DNA of 64,000 bases, from positions 1,984,001-2,048,000 of the forward strand of contig NZ_CP042344.1 in NCBI RefSeq assembly GCF_007954405.1, written 5' to 3'. Below the pieces are notes generated by a model, which was not told the DNA's origin, searched no databases, and worked only from the letters and a program-made list of their open reading frames with translations. Made by a program: the position numbers and the translations under genes. Shown here one piece after another: positions 17,206-25,516 of the stretch. Every line of letters starts with the position of its first letter. Within the stretch, counting starts at the first letter, position 1. The stretch comes from Comamonas flocculans (lineage in GTDB: Bacteria > Pseudomonadota > Gammaproteobacteria > Burkholderiales > Burkholderiaceae_C).

Positions 17206-17625
17206 ATGAGCGCGGTGCCCGGCTCTGGCGTGCCGAGCGACCTGCTCGAGTCGCTGCGTGCGGTGCTGCGCGGTTTTCCCTCGGTGCGCCTGGCGGTGTT
17301 GTTTGACTCCACGGCGCAAGGTCGTGCGCGCGCTGACAGCGACCTGGATTTGGCGGTGGATGCCGGGCGGGCGCTCACCGCTGCGCAGCGGCTGCAATTG
17401 GTACGGGCGCTGGCGCAAAAGACGGGGCGCGCCGTGGATCTGGTCGATCTGACCGACGTCGGCGTGCCGCTCCTGGGCCAGATCGCGCGGCATGGAAAAC
17501 GCGTGGTCGGCAGTTCGGCGGATTTTGGGCGCTTGATTCACCGCAGCTTGATCGAAGAAGCGGATTTCATGCCGCTGCGCCAGCGCATGCTGGACGAAAG
17601 GCGGAGGGCATGGATAGGCAGGTGA
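17206..17625 (+). CDS. MNT-domain nucleotidyltransferase, MntA-type antitoxin (degenerate GS motif)
   Basis: A 139-residue minimal nucleotidyltransferase. In MntA-HepT systems the enzyme AMPylates the HEPN toxin and silences it. The active-site motif GSX10DXD is recognisable in 'LAVLFDSTAQGRARADSDLD': the aspartates (46 and 48) are present, but the Gly before Ser35 is Asp34. The third carboxylate may be in 'VDLVDL'. It overlaps the HEPN gene downstream (17610) and starts one base after argB, suggesting co-transcription with argB. The Gly-to-Asp change, together with the nonsense mutation in the partner, suggests a decaying module. Confidence 0.8.
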   Translation: MSAVPGSGVPSDLLESLRAVLRGFPSVRLAVLFDSTAQGRARADSDLDLAVDAGRALTAAQRLQLVRALAQKTGRAVDLVDLTDVGVPLLGQIARHGKRVVGSSADFGRLIHRSLIEEADFMPLRQRMLDERRRAWIGR

Positions 17626-18035
17626 TGGATCAGAAGCTCGAATCGCTGCGCCGCTGTGTGCGGCGCATCGAGCAGAAGTGTCCGCCGCAGCCGCAGACGC
17701 TCGCGGACGATCCGGATTTGCAGGACATCCTGTCGTTGAACTTGACTCGGGCGGTGCAGCTGGCGGTGGATATGGGCGCGCACATCATTGCCGGGCTGGA
17801 AGTGCCCGCGCCGGGCACCATGGGCCAGACCTTTGACGTGCTGGCCGAGCAGGGTGTGCTCGATGGCGCCCTGGCAGCGCAACTGAAGAAGGCCGTGGGT
17901 TTTCGCAACATTGCGGTGCACAACTAAGACGCCATCAACTGGGACATGGTGCACGTGCTGGCACAAGACCACGTGTCTGACTTTGCGCGCTTTGCCGCGG
18001 CGGTGGTGGCGTGGATGCAGACGCATTCTTCCTGA
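17610..18035 (+). pseudogene. HEPN-domain HepT-type toxin interrupted by a stop codon at the motif tyrosine
   Basis: The intact part encodes 105 residues ending 'GFRNIAVHN' followed by TAA (17925-17927). The catalytic motif of HepT RNases is RX4-6HXY, here R99-NIAV-H104-N105, and the stop sits exactly at the Tyr position. Beyond it the same frame continues 'DAINWDMVHVLAQDHVSDFA' and 'VVAWMQTHSS' to a TGA at 18033-18035, matching normal HepT C-termini, so one TAC/TAT-to-TAA change accounts for the break. In HepT this Tyr is the residue AMPylated by MntA. The truncated product lacks it and the last helix, so it is probably inactive. Confidence 0.8.
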
Positions 18036-18085
18036 CGGGGCATCCGCCGGTGCTTGACGAAACGGGCCGGTGTGCAGAAAATAGC

Positions 18086-18097
18086 ACGACCGTTCGT
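18086..18097 (+). promoter_or_regulatory. Candidate TetR-type operator upstream of the beta-oxidation regulator
   Basis: The inverted repeat 'ACGACCGTTCGT' (ACGA and TCGT arms, four-base centre) lies 9 bp before the TetR-family start at 18106. TetR regulators of fatty acid catabolism commonly bind such short palindromes at their own promoter. Based on symmetry and position only. Confidence 0.35.
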
Positions 18098-18105
18098 TTT
18101 ATTCC

Positions 18106-18765
18106 ATGCCCGTCTCTCTCATTTCCTCCCATTCCGGCGCCCGTCGCTCCGGCGGTGCGCGCGCGGCGCACAAGGGCCAGCAGACCAAGGCGGCCATCGT
18201 CGATGCCGCCCTGCAGCTGGCCACGCAGGTGGGGCTGGAGGGCTTGTCCATAGGCGCGGTGGCCGAGGCCACGGGCATGAGCAAGTCGGGCGTGTTCGCG
18301 CATTTCGGCTCGCGCGAAGAGCTGCAGATCTCGGTCATCCATGAATACCACCAGCGCTTCGAGCAGGAGGTGTTCCAGCCGGCGATGGCCTTGGCGCGCG
18401 GGCTGCCGCGCCTCAAGGCCTTGTTCGACCACTGGATGCAGCGCACTTCGGTGGAGATCGATTCGGGCTGCATCTACATCAGCGGCGCGGCCGAGTTCGA
18501 CGACCGGCCCGGCCCGGTGCGCGACGCGCTGGCCGAGTCGGTGCGCATCTGGCTCGCGGCCATGCGCCGCGCCATCGTGCAGTGCCGCGAGTGCGGCCAG
18601 CTGCGCGCCGATGCGGACGAGGCGCAGATGCTCTTCGGCATCCACGGCCTGATTCTTGCCTCGCACTACGAGGCGCGTTTCCTCAAGCTGCCCGGCGCGA
18701 TCGAGCGCGCGCACCGGGGTTTCGACAACATCCTGGCGCGCTACGCCCTGCCCGAACCGGCGTGA
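18106..18765 (+). CDS. TetR/AcrR-family transcriptional regulator of the beta-oxidation cluster
   Basis: A 219-residue TetR-type repressor. The helix-turn-helix domain spans about residues 24-72 ('KAAIVDAALQLATQVGLEGL' then 'AVAEATGMSKSGVFAHFGSR'). The C-terminal ligand domain is less conserved and ends 'HRGFDNILARYALPEPA'. It is the first gene before a plus-strand set of acyl-CoA genes beginning at 18829, so it probably senses an acyl-CoA and represses this cluster. A palindrome sits immediately upstream. Ligand unknown. Confidence 0.85.
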   Translation: MPVSLISSHSGARRSGGARAAHKGQQTKAAIVDAALQLATQVGLEGLSIGAVAEATGMSKSGVFAHFGSREELQISVIHEYHQRFEQEVFQPAMALARGLPRLKALFDHWMQRTSVEIDSGCIYISGAAEFDDRPGPVRDALAESVRIWLAAMRRAIVQCRECGQLRADADEAQMLFGIHGLILASHYEARFLKLPGAIERAHRGFDNILARYALPEPA

Positions 18766-18828
18766 GCGGGCCTGCGCCAGTCCCACCCTTTTTTCCGTTT
18801 CACCCTTCCACAGCCCAGGAGAGCTCAC

Positions 18829-20625
18829 ATGCCCACTTACACACCGCCGCTGCGCGACATGCAGTTCGTGATGCACGAGGTGTTTCACCTCACCGACGAA
18901 TTCAAGGCCATGCCGCGCTATGCCGAGGTGGACGTGGATACGGTGAATGCGGTGCTGCAAGAGGCCGGCAGGTTTGCCGCCGAGGTGACCTTCCCGCTGA
19001 ACATCAGCGGCGACACCGAGGGCTGCCAGCTCGACACCGCGACGCATGAGGTGACCACGCCCAAGGGCTTCAAGGAAGCCTACGGCAAATACGTGGAAGG
19101 CGGCTGGGCGGCGCTGTCGTGCGACCCCGAGTTCGGCGGCCAGGGCCTGCCGTTCGCGCTCAACCAGTGCCTGTATGAAATGCTCAACAGCGCCAACCAG
19201 GCCTGGACCATGTACCCGGGCCTGTCGCACGGCGCCTACGAGGCGCTGGTGGCGCACGGCACCGACGAGCAGAAGAAGACCTACCTGCCCAAGCTGACCA
19301 GCGGCGAGTGGACCGGCACCATGTGCCTGACCGAGCCGCACTGCGGCACCGACCTGGGCCTGCTGCGCACCAAGGCCGAGCCCGTCGGCGACGGTACCTA
19401 CAGGATCACCGGCAACAAGATCTTCATCAGCGCGGGCGAGCACGGCTTCACCGACAACATCGTGCACCTGGTGCTGGCGCGCCTGCCCGATGCGCCCAAG
19501 GGCAGCAAGGGCATCAGCCTGTTCGTCGTGCCCAAGTTCAAGGTGAGCGCCGATGGCTCCCTGGGCGAGCGCAACCCCATCTTCTGCACCGCGCTGGAGC
19601 ACAAGATGGGCATCCACGGCAACGCCACCTGCGCGCTGGCGCTCGATGGTGCCGTGGGCACGCTGGTGGGCGAGCCCCACAAGGGGCTGGCGGCGATGTT
19701 CGTGATGATGAACGCGGCGCGCCTGGGCGTGGGCAACCAGTCGCTGGGCCTGACCGAGGTGGCCTTCCAGAACGCGCTGGCCTACGCCAAGGAGCGGCTG
19801 CAGATGCGGTCGCTCTCCGGCAAGAAGGCCAAGGACAAGGAGGCCGACCCCATCATCGTGCACCCCGACGTGCGCAAGATGCTGCTCACCGCCCGGGCCT
19901 ACGCGGACGGGGCCCGTGCGCTGCAGGTGCTGTGCTCGCTGCTGGTGGACAAGGCGCACCACCATCCCGACGAGAAGGTGCGCAAGGACAGCGACCAGCT
20001 GGTGGCGCTGCTCACGCCCATCGTCAAGGCCTTCGTGACCGACAACGGCTTTGCCGCGACCAATGCCTGCATGCAGGTCTTCGGCGGCCACGGCTACATC
20101 AAGGAATGGGGCATGGAGCAGTTCGTGCGCGACGCCCGCATCAACATGATCTACGAGGGCACGAACACGGTGCAGTCGCTCGATCTGCTGGGCCGCAAGG
20201 TGCTGGGCGACCAGGGGGCGGCGCTCAAGAAACTGGGCAAGCTGGTCGGCCAGCTGGTGCAGGAAGAGGGCGTGAACGAGGCCATGGCCGAGTTCATCAA
20301 CCCGATCGCGCTGCTGGGCGAGCAGATGACCAAGTTCACCACCGAGATTGGCTTCAAGGGCTTCCAGAACCCCGACGAGGTGGGCGCGGCCGCGGTGGAC
20401 TACCTGCGCGTGGCCGGCCACCTGGTGTTCGGCTACCTGTTCGCCCGCATGGCCCAGGTGGCGCTGCGCAAGATTGCCGAAGGCAGCACCGACCCCTTCT
20501 ACACCGCCAAGCTGCAGACGGCGCGCTTTTACTTTGCCAAGCTGTTCCCCGAGATTCACTCGCTGATGCGTACCGCGCGGGCGGGCAGCAAGAGCCTGAT
20601 GGATACCGACGCGGTGCTGGCTTGA
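18829..20625 (+). CDS. Acyl-CoA dehydrogenase of the large (~600-residue) class
   Basis: FAD enzyme for the first beta-oxidation step. At 598 residues it is longer than classical dehydrogenases (~380) because of an extra N-terminal segment and a C-terminal helical domain, as in the FadE/DmdC-like class. Visible are the FAD/substrate segment 'MCLTEPHCGTDLGLLRTKAE', 'GNKIFISAGEHGFTDNIVHL', 'VFGGHGYIKEWGMEQFVRD' and the catalytic Glu in 'NMIYEGTNTVQSLDLLGRK'. Substrate length is not readable. A GGAGAG lies upstream of ATG 18829, 63 bp after the TetR gene. A palindromic repeat follows the stop. Confidence 0.9.
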   Translation: MPTYTPPLRDMQFVMHEVFHLTDEFKAMPRYAEVDVDTVNAVLQEAGRFAAEVTFPLNISGDTEGCQLDTATHEVTTPKGFKEAYGKYVEGGWAALSCDPEFGGQGLPFALNQCLYEMLNSANQAWTMYPGLSHGAYEALVAHGTDEQKKTYLPKLTSGEWTGTMCLTEPHCGTDLGLLRTKAEPVGDGTYRITGNKIFISAGEHGFTDNIVHLVLARLPDAPKGSKGISLFVVPKFKVSADGSLGERNPIFCTALEHKMGIHGNATCALALDGAVGTLVGEPHKGLAAMFVMMNAARLGVGNQSLGLTEVAFQNALAYAKERLQMRSLSGKKAKDKEADPIIVHPDVRKMLLTARAYADGARALQVLCSLLVDKAHHHPDEKVRKDSDQLVALLTPIVKAFVTDNGFAATNACMQVFGGHGYIKEWGMEQFVRDARINMIYEGTNTVQSLDLLGRKVLGDQGAALKKLGKLVGQLVQEEGVNEAMAEFINPIALLGEQMTKFTTEIGFKGFQNPDEVGAAAVDYLRVAGHLVFGYLFARMAQVALRKIAEGSTDPFYTAKLQTARFYFAKLFPEIHSLMRTARAGSKSLMDTDAVLA

Positions 20626-20634
20626 GCGCCTTGG

Positions 20635-20736
20635 CTCCCTCCCCCTCTGGGGGAGGGCAGGGGTAGGGGCCAGCGGCGCTGACTGAGCACAAAAGCCCCC
20701 ATCCCCGCCTTCCCCCGGAGGGGGAAGGAGCAAGGC
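20635..20736 (+). repeat. Dispersed GC-rich palindromic repeat, copy A
   Basis: Two hairpin arms, 'ccccctctgggggaggg' on the left and 'cttcccccggagggggaagg' on the right, joined by about 40 bp containing 'ggggccagcggcgctg'. Same orientation as the copies at 21206 and 23767 and opposite to those at 31690, 33020, 36472 and 58534. It lies between the dehydrogenase and the DUF2147 gene. There is no U-run after either arm, so it is not a canonical terminator. Confidence 0.85.
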
Positions 20737-20769
20737 AAGGAATCAGAGTGTTTTAACCATGGAGCCCTT

Positions 20770-21198
20770 ATGTACAAAGCGCTGACAGCTATTCTTGCAG
20801 TAGTGATCGCGGCCCCGGTGTGGGCCCAGATGACCCCCTTGGGCACCTGGAACAGCATCGACGACAAGACCGGCCAGCCCAAGGCCGAGATCCAGATCGT
20901 GGACAAGGATGGGGCGCTCAGCGGGCGCGTCGTCAAGAGCCTGCAGCCCAGCAGCGAGCCGCTGTGCACCGAGTGCACGGACGACCGCAAGAACCAGCCC
21001 AAGATCGGCATGGAGATCATCCGCGGCGGCAAGCAGGCCGAGGGCGGTGACGTGTGGGAGGGCGGCAAGATCCTCGACCCCGAGAACGGCAAGGAATACC
21101 GCGCCACCTTCACCCCCATCGAGGGCGGCAAGGAGCTGCAGGTGCGCGGCTTCATTGGCCCCTTCTTTCGCACGCAGGTGTGGAAGCGCGTGCCGTAA
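20770..21198 (+). CDS. Secreted DUF2147-family protein
   Basis: A 142-residue protein with a clear signal peptide (residues 1-19, hydrophobic core ending 'VIAAPVWA' before 'QMTPLG'), so exported to the periplasm. The mature part fits DUF2147: 'LGTWNSIDDKTGQPKAEIQI' at its start and 'YRATFTPIEGGKELQVRGFI' then 'FRTQVWKRV' at its end. DUF2147 proteins have a lipocalin-like barrel with no fixed function, often near lipid genes. Two Cys in 'LCTECTDD' might form a disulphide or metal site. Palindromic repeats flank it on both sides. Confidence 0.88.
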   Translation: MYKALTAILAVVIAAPVWAQMTPLGTWNSIDDKTGQPKAEIQIVDKDGALSGRVVKSLQPSSEPLCTECTDDRKNQPKIGMEIIRGGKQAEGGDVWEGGKILDPENGKEYRATFTPIEGGKELQVRGFIGPFFRTQVWKRVP

Positions 21199-21205
21199 GC
21201 AATGA

Positions 21206-21295
21206 CTCTCCCTCCGGGAGGGCAGGGGTGGGGGCCAGCGGCGCTGGTCGGGCATGCAAGCCCCCATCCCGACCTTCCCCCAGAGGGGGAAGGGG
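21206..21295 (+). repeat. Dispersed GC-rich palindromic repeat, copy B
   Basis: Left arm 'ctccctccgggaggg' (shortened), centre 'ggggccagcggcgctgg', right arm 'cttcccccagagggggaagg'. Same orientation as copies A and C. It fills most of the gap between the DUF2147 gene and the FadN-type gene; the true start of the latter is at 21321 just beyond it. Confidence 0.85.
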
Positions 21296-21320
21296 TTTGA
21301 AAACCGAAAATGGAACAAAC

Positions 21321-23744
21321 ATGACCCGATTCAACGTGAAGAAAGTCGCCGTGCTCGGCGCGGGCGTGATGGGCGCGCAGATCGCCGCGCACCTCATCAA
21401 CGTCAAGGTGCCGGTCATCCTGTTTGACCTGGCCGCCAAGGAAGGGCCAAAGAACGCCATCGCGCTCAAGGCGATCGCCAACCTGAAGAAGCTCAAGCCC
21501 TCGCCCATAGGCGTGGCGAGCGATGCGGACCTGATCCAGCCGGCGAACTATGAAGAGCACCTGGAGCTGCTGGGCGAATGCGACCTGGTGATCGAGGCGA
21601 TCGCCGAGCGCATGGACTGGAAGCAGGACCTGTACCACAAGATTGCGCCGCACGTGCCCGCGCACACGCTGCTCGCATCCAACACCTCGGGCCTGTCGAT
21701 CACCAGGCTGAGCGAGGCGCTGCCCGAGCAGCTGCGCCACCGCTTTTGCGGCATCCACTTCTTCAACCCGCCGCGCTACATGCCGCTGGTGGAGCTGATC
21801 GCCACCCCCGCCACCGAGCCGCGCGTGCTCGACCAGCTCGAAGCCTTCGTCACCAGCGGCCTGGGCAAGGGCGTGGTGCGCGCCAAGGACACGCCCAACT
21901 TCATCGCCAACCGCATCGGCATCGCCGGCATCCTCTCGACCATGAAGGAGGCCGAGAAGTACGGCCTGAGCTTTGACGTGGTGGACGACCTCACCGGCAA
22001 GAAGCTCGGGCGCGCGTCCAGCGGGACTTTTCGCACGGCCGACGTCGTGGGCCTGGACACCATGGCCCACGTCATCAAGACCATGCAGGACAACCTGGGT
22101 CCTGAAACCGATCCGTTCTACGACAGCTTCGGCACGCCGCCGGTGCTGGCCAAGCTGATCGAGCTGGGCCACCTCGGCCAGAAGACCAAGGCGGGCTTTT
22201 ACAAGAAGGCGGGGCGCGACATCCTGCGCTTCGAGCTGGAGAGCGAAGACTACGTGCCCGCTGGCGCCAAGGCCGACGAGGTCTATGGCCGCATGCTCAA
22301 GAAGCCGGCCGCCGAGCGCCTGAAGCTCTTGCGCAACGCCCAGGGCGCCGAGGGGCAATTCCTCTGGGCCATCCTGCGCAACGGCTTTCACTACGCCGCG
22401 CTGCACCTGGCCGACATCGCCGAGACCGCGCGCGACGTGGACCAGGCCATGCGCTGGGGCTTCGGCATGAAGCAGGGCCCCTTCGAGCTGTGGCAGGAGG
22501 CCGGTTGGCTCGAAGTGGCGAAGATGGTGCAGGAGGACATAGACGCCGGCCGGGCGCTCACGCGCGCGCCGCTGCCCGAATGGGTCTTCAAGGGCCCGGT
22601 GGCGGATGCCGGCGGGGTGCATACCGCCCAGGGTTCGTGGAGCCCGTCTGCTGGAAAATTCATAGCGCGTCGCGCAATGCCCGTCTACGAAAGGCAGTAT
22701 TTTCCCGAGAAACTGCTGGGCGAAGACCAGCTGCCCGACTGGCGCAGCGGCGGCACCACCATCAGCGACGGCGAGGGCCTGCGCCTGTGGACGCTGGACG
22801 CGGGCGACTGCGAGAAGTCCGAGCAGGTCCTGATCGCCTCCATCAAGAGCAAGATGCACGCCATCGGCCCGGCGGTGATCGAGGAACTGGGCGAAGCCAT
22901 TGAGCTTGCCGAGCGCGAATACGCCGCCATGGTGATCTGGTCGGGCGACGCGCCGTTTTCCGTCGGCGCCGACCTGCAGGCCGCGATGCCGGCTTTCATC
23001 GCCGCCGGCGTGGACGCGATCGACGGGCTGTCGCAGGAGCTGCAGAACACCATGCTGCGCATCCGCTACGCCCAGGTGCCGGTGGTGGCGGCCGTGCACG
23101 GCATGGCGCTGGGCGGCGGCTGCGAGCTGGCGATCTACTGCGCGCGCCGGGTGGCGCACATGGAAAGCTACATGGGGCTGGTCGAGATCGGCGTCGGCCT
23201 GGTACCGGGCGCCGGGGGGCTGACCTGGATTGCGCGCCGCGCCGCCGAAAACGCCCAGGCCAGCACCGGCAAGGACCTGCTGCCCTTCCTGACCGAAGGT
23301 TTCACCGCCGCGGCCACCGCCAAGGTGGGCACCAGCGCGCTGGAGTGCCGCCAGATCGGCTACCTGCTGGACAGCGACATCGTCGTGCCGCACAAGGAAG
23401 AGCTCTTGTACGTGGCGGTAAACGAAGCGCGCGCCATGGCCACCGGCGGCTGGCGCGCGCCGCTCAGGCGCAGCTTCCCCGTGGCGGGGCGCAGCGGCAG
23501 CGCCACCATCCGCGGGCAGCTGACCAACATGCGCGCCGGCGGCTTCATCAGCGACCACGATCAGCACATTGCCACGCTGATTGCCGAGATCGTCTGCGGC
23601 GGCGACGTGGACGCGGGCACGCTGGTGAACGAGGAATACCTGATGGCCCTGGAGCGCAAGGCCTTCTGCGCGCTGATCCAGCACCCGAAGACGCAGGAGC
23701 GCATTCTGGGCATGCTCAGTACCGGCAAGCCGGTGCGCAATTGA
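21321..23744 (+). CDS. 3-hydroxyacyl-CoA dehydrogenase / enoyl-CoA hydratase fusion (FadN-type)
   Basis: An 807-residue bifunctional beta-oxidation enzyme. Order is dehydrogenase first and hydratase last, as in FadN and opposite to FadB/FadJ. The N-terminal NAD domain has 'VAVLGAGVMGAQIAAHLINV' (residues 8-27) and 'GIHFFNPPRYMPLVELI'. The hydratase domain covers about residues 500-660, with 'GMALGGGCELAIYCARRVAH' and 'EIGVGLVPGAGGLTW' carrying the two acidic catalytic positions. It should hydrate enoyl-CoA and oxidise the hydroxyacyl-CoA. ATG 21321 is chosen because it begins the NAD domain; the frame is open upstream through a repeat. Confidence 0.9.
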   Translation: MTRFNVKKVAVLGAGVMGAQIAAHLINVKVPVILFDLAAKEGPKNAIALKAIANLKKLKPSPIGVASDADLIQPANYEEHLELLGECDLVIEAIAERMDWKQDLYHKIAPHVPAHTLLASNTSGLSITRLSEALPEQLRHRFCGIHFFNPPRYMPLVELIATPATEPRVLDQLEAFVTSGLGKGVVRAKDTPNFIANRIGIAGILSTMKEAEKYGLSFDVVDDLTGKKLGRASSGTFRTADVVGLDTMAHVIKTMQDNLGPETDPFYDSFGTPPVLAKLIELGHLGQKTKAGFYKKAGRDILRFELESEDYVPAGAKADEVYGRMLKKPAAERLKLLRNAQGAEGQFLWAILRNGFHYAALHLADIAETARDVDQAMRWGFGMKQGPFELWQEAGWLEVAKMVQEDIDAGRALTRAPLPEWVFKGPVADAGGVHTAQGSWSPSAGKFIARRAMPVYERQYFPEKLLGEDQLPDWRSGGTTISDGEGLRLWTLDAGDCEKSEQVLIASIKSKMHAIGPAVIEELGEAIELAEREYAAMVIWSGDAPFSVGADLQAAMPAFIAAGVDAIDGLSQELQNTMLRIRYAQVPVVAAVHGMALGGGCELAIYCARRVAHMESYMGLVEIGVGLVPGAGGLTWIARRAAENAQASTGKDLLPFLTEGFTAAATAKVGTSALECRQIGYLLDSDIVVPHKEELLYVAVNEARAMATGGWRAPLRRSFPVAGRSGSATIRGQLTNMRAGGFISDHDQHIATLIAEIVCGGDVDAGTLVNEEYLMALERKAFCALIQHPKTQERILGMLSTGKPVRN

Positions 23745-23766
23745 ACATGGCAGCGCATGCGTCTTT

Positions 23767-23887
23767 GCTCCCTCCCCCATTGGGGGAGGGCAGGGGTAGG
23801 GGCCAGCGGCGTTGGCTGAGGCGGGTTGCCGTTGTGGCGCGGGCGGCCTCCATCCCGGCCTTCCCCCAGAGGGGGAAGGAGTAAGGC
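23767..23887 (+). repeat. Dispersed GC-rich palindromic repeat, copy C, immediately before the DUF559 gene
   Basis: Left arm 'ctcccccattgggggaggg', centre starting 'ggggccagcggcgttgg', right arm 'cttcccccagagggggaagg' ending in agtaaggc. The AAGGAG of the right arm (23875-23880) is 7 bp before the DUF559 ATG at 23888, so the repeat supplies that gene's ribosome binding site. Confidence 0.85.
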
Positions 23888-24295
23888 ATGCAGTACCAGG
23901 CCAGCACCCGCGCGCGCAGCAATGCTCCGGTATTGCGCAGCGCCATGACGGACTCCGAGCGCAAGCTCTGGAGCCGCCTGCGTGGCGAACAGCTGGGCGT
24001 GAAGTTTCGCCGCCAGCACCCCTTGGGCAGCTACGTCGCGGATTTTGCCTGCCTGGCTCCGCGGCTGATCGTGGAGCTGGACGGTTCTCAGCATCTGGCC
24101 CAGGCCGGATACGACGCGCGCAGGGATGCGTTTTTTCGCCATCAAGGGTTCGAGGTGCTGCGGTTTGACAGCAGCGCGCCGTTGACCCAGCTGGAAGGGG
24201 TGCTGCAGCGGATTCTGGAGACGCTCCACGCGCTGCAAGCCCCCATCCCCGCCTTCCCCCAGAGGGGGAAGGAGTTGACACACCAAGGAGTTTGA
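23888..24295 (+). CDS. DUF559 endonuclease-like protein bracketed by repeats
   Basis: A 135-residue protein of the DUF559 family, related to Vsr-type PD-(D/E)XK nucleases. The core reads 'MTDSERKLWSRLRGEQLGVK', 'FRRQHPLGSYVADFACLAP' and 'LIVELDGSQHL'; Asp52, Glu64 and Asp65 are likely metal ligands. Its ribosome site lies in the right arm of copy C, and its last ~19 residues ('APIPAFPQRGKELTHQGV') are encoded by another copy of the same arm. It interrupts an otherwise coherent beta-oxidation set between FadN-type and thiolase genes. No biochemical role is established; see findings for a possible link to the repeats. Confidence 0.85.
   Translation: MQYQASTRARSNAPVLRSAMTDSERKLWSRLRGEQLGVKFRRQHPLGSYVADFACLAPRLIVELDGSQHLAQAGYDARRDAFFRHQGFEVLRFDSSAPLTQLEGVLQRILETLHALQAPIPAFPQRGKELTHQGV
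24234..24276 (+). repeat. Half copy (right arm only) of the GC-rich palindromic repeat, copy D
   Basis: Matches the right arm of copies A-C: 'gcaagcccccatccccgcc' then 'ttcccccagagggggaagga'. It lies inside the 3' end of the DUF559 gene and is read in frame as PIPAFPQRGKE. It ends 21 bp before the thiolase start, whose own AAGGAG is separate. Confidence 0.8.
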
Positions 24296-24297
24296 CC

Positions 24298-25500
24298 ATG
24301 AGCAAGCAAATCCAGGACGCCTACATCGTCGCCGCCACGCGCACGCCGATAGGCAAGTCGCACAAGGGCTTTTTCCGCAACTACCGGCCCGACGACCTGC
24401 TGGCCACCACCTTGCGCGCGGCGCTGGCGCAGGTGCCCACGCTGGACCCGGCGGCGGTGGAGGACGTGATTGCCGGCTGCGCCATCCCCGAGGCGCAGCA
24501 GGGCCTGAACGTGGCGCGCATTGCCGCGGTGCTCGCGGGCCTGCCCAAGAGCGTGGGCGGGGTGACGGTCAACCGCTTTTGCGCTTCGGGGCTGACCGCC
24601 GTGCAGATGGCGGCCGACCGCATCCGCGTGGGCGAGGCCGAGGTGATGATCGCCGCCGGCGTGGAGAGCATGAGCATGGTGCCCATGATGGGCAACAGCC
24701 CCAGCCTGTCGCCGACGATCTTTGCCAACGGCGACGAGGACGTGGGCATCGCCTACGGCATGGGCCTCACGGCCGAGAAGGTGGCGCAGCAGTGGAAGGT
24801 GACGCGCGAGGCGCAGGACGCGTTTGCGCTGGAATCGCACCGGCGCTCGATCGCCGCGCAGCAGGCCGGGCGTTTTGCCGACGAGATCACGCCGATCGAG
24901 GTGACCGACCGTGGCCTGAACCTGGCCACGGGCGAGCCCGTGGTGAAGACGCGCACGGTGAACCTGGACGAAGGTCCGCGCCCCGACACCACGCTCGAAG
25001 GCCTGGCCAGGCTGCGCACCGTGTTTGCCGCGCGCGGCACGGTGACGGCGGGCAACAGCAGCCAGACCAGCGACGGCGCGGGCGCGCTGATCCTGGCGAG
25101 CGAAGCGGCGGTCAAGCGCTTCAACCTCAAGCCGCTGGCGCGTTTCGTGAGCTTCGCCAGCCGCGGCGTGCGCCCCGAGATCATGGGCGTGGGGCCGATC
25201 GAGGCGATCCCGGCCGCGCTCAAGCTCGCCGGCCTGAAGCACGAGGACATGGGCTGGATCGAGCTCAACGAAGCCTTTGCCGCGCAATCGCTGGCGGTGA
25301 TCAACACGCTGGGGCTGAACACCGATGTGGTCAACCCCATGGGCGGGGCGATCTCGCTCGGCCACCCGCTGGGCGCGACCGGCGCGATCCGCTCGGCCAC
25401 GGTGGTGCACGCGCTGCAGCGCGAGAACCTCAAGTACGGCATGGTCACGATGTGCGTGGGCATGGGCCAGGGCGCGGCGGGCATCTTCGAGCGCGTCTGA
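24298..25500 (+). CDS. fadA: Acetyl-CoA C-acyltransferase (thiolase)
   Basis: Last beta-oxidation step: thiolytic cleavage of 3-ketoacyl-CoA. Length (400) and motifs fit degradative thiolases: acyl-accepting Cys in '[20 protein letters not shown]', 'NEAFAAQSLAVINTLG', catalytic His in '[19 protein letters not shown]' and the second Cys in 'MVTMCVGMGQGAAGIFE'. ATG 24298 has AAGGAG 7 bp upstream; an in-frame TTG at 24292 is not preferred. It pairs with the FadN-type enzyme upstream, though a DUF559 gene separates them. Confidence 0.93.
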   Translation: MSKQIQDAYIVAATRTPIGKSHKGFFRNYRPDDLLATTLRAALAQVPTLDPAAVEDVIAGCAIPEAQQGLNVARIAAVLAGLPKSVGGVTVNRFCASGLTAVQMAADRIRVGEAEVMIAAGVESMSMVPMMGNSPSLSPTIFANGDEDVGIAYGMGLTAEKVAQQWKVTREAQDAFALESHRRSIAAQQAGRFADEITPIEVTDRGLNLATGEPVVKTRTVNLDEGPRPDTTLEGLARLRTVFAARGTVTAGNSSQTSDGAGALILASEAAVKRFNLKPLARFVSFASRGVRPEIMGVGPIEAIPAALKLAGLKHEDMGWIELNEAFAAQSLAVINTLGLNTDVVNPMGGAISLGHPLGATGAIRSATVVHALQRENLKYGMVTMCVGMGQGAAGIFERV

Positions 25501-25516
25501 GCGCGGGGCGCACGCC

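Noticed and set aside
17925..17927. In-frame TAA in the HepT gene read as a recoded codon
   Set aside because: TAA is not known to be recoded in such bacteria and no recoding signal is visible; a nonsense mutation or sequencing error is simpler.
17935..24305. Long minus-strand open frames opposite the beta-oxidation cluster
   Set aside because: Same cause: translations are His/Arg/Gln-rich without domains, and the opposite strand carries well-defined enzymes with ribosome sites.
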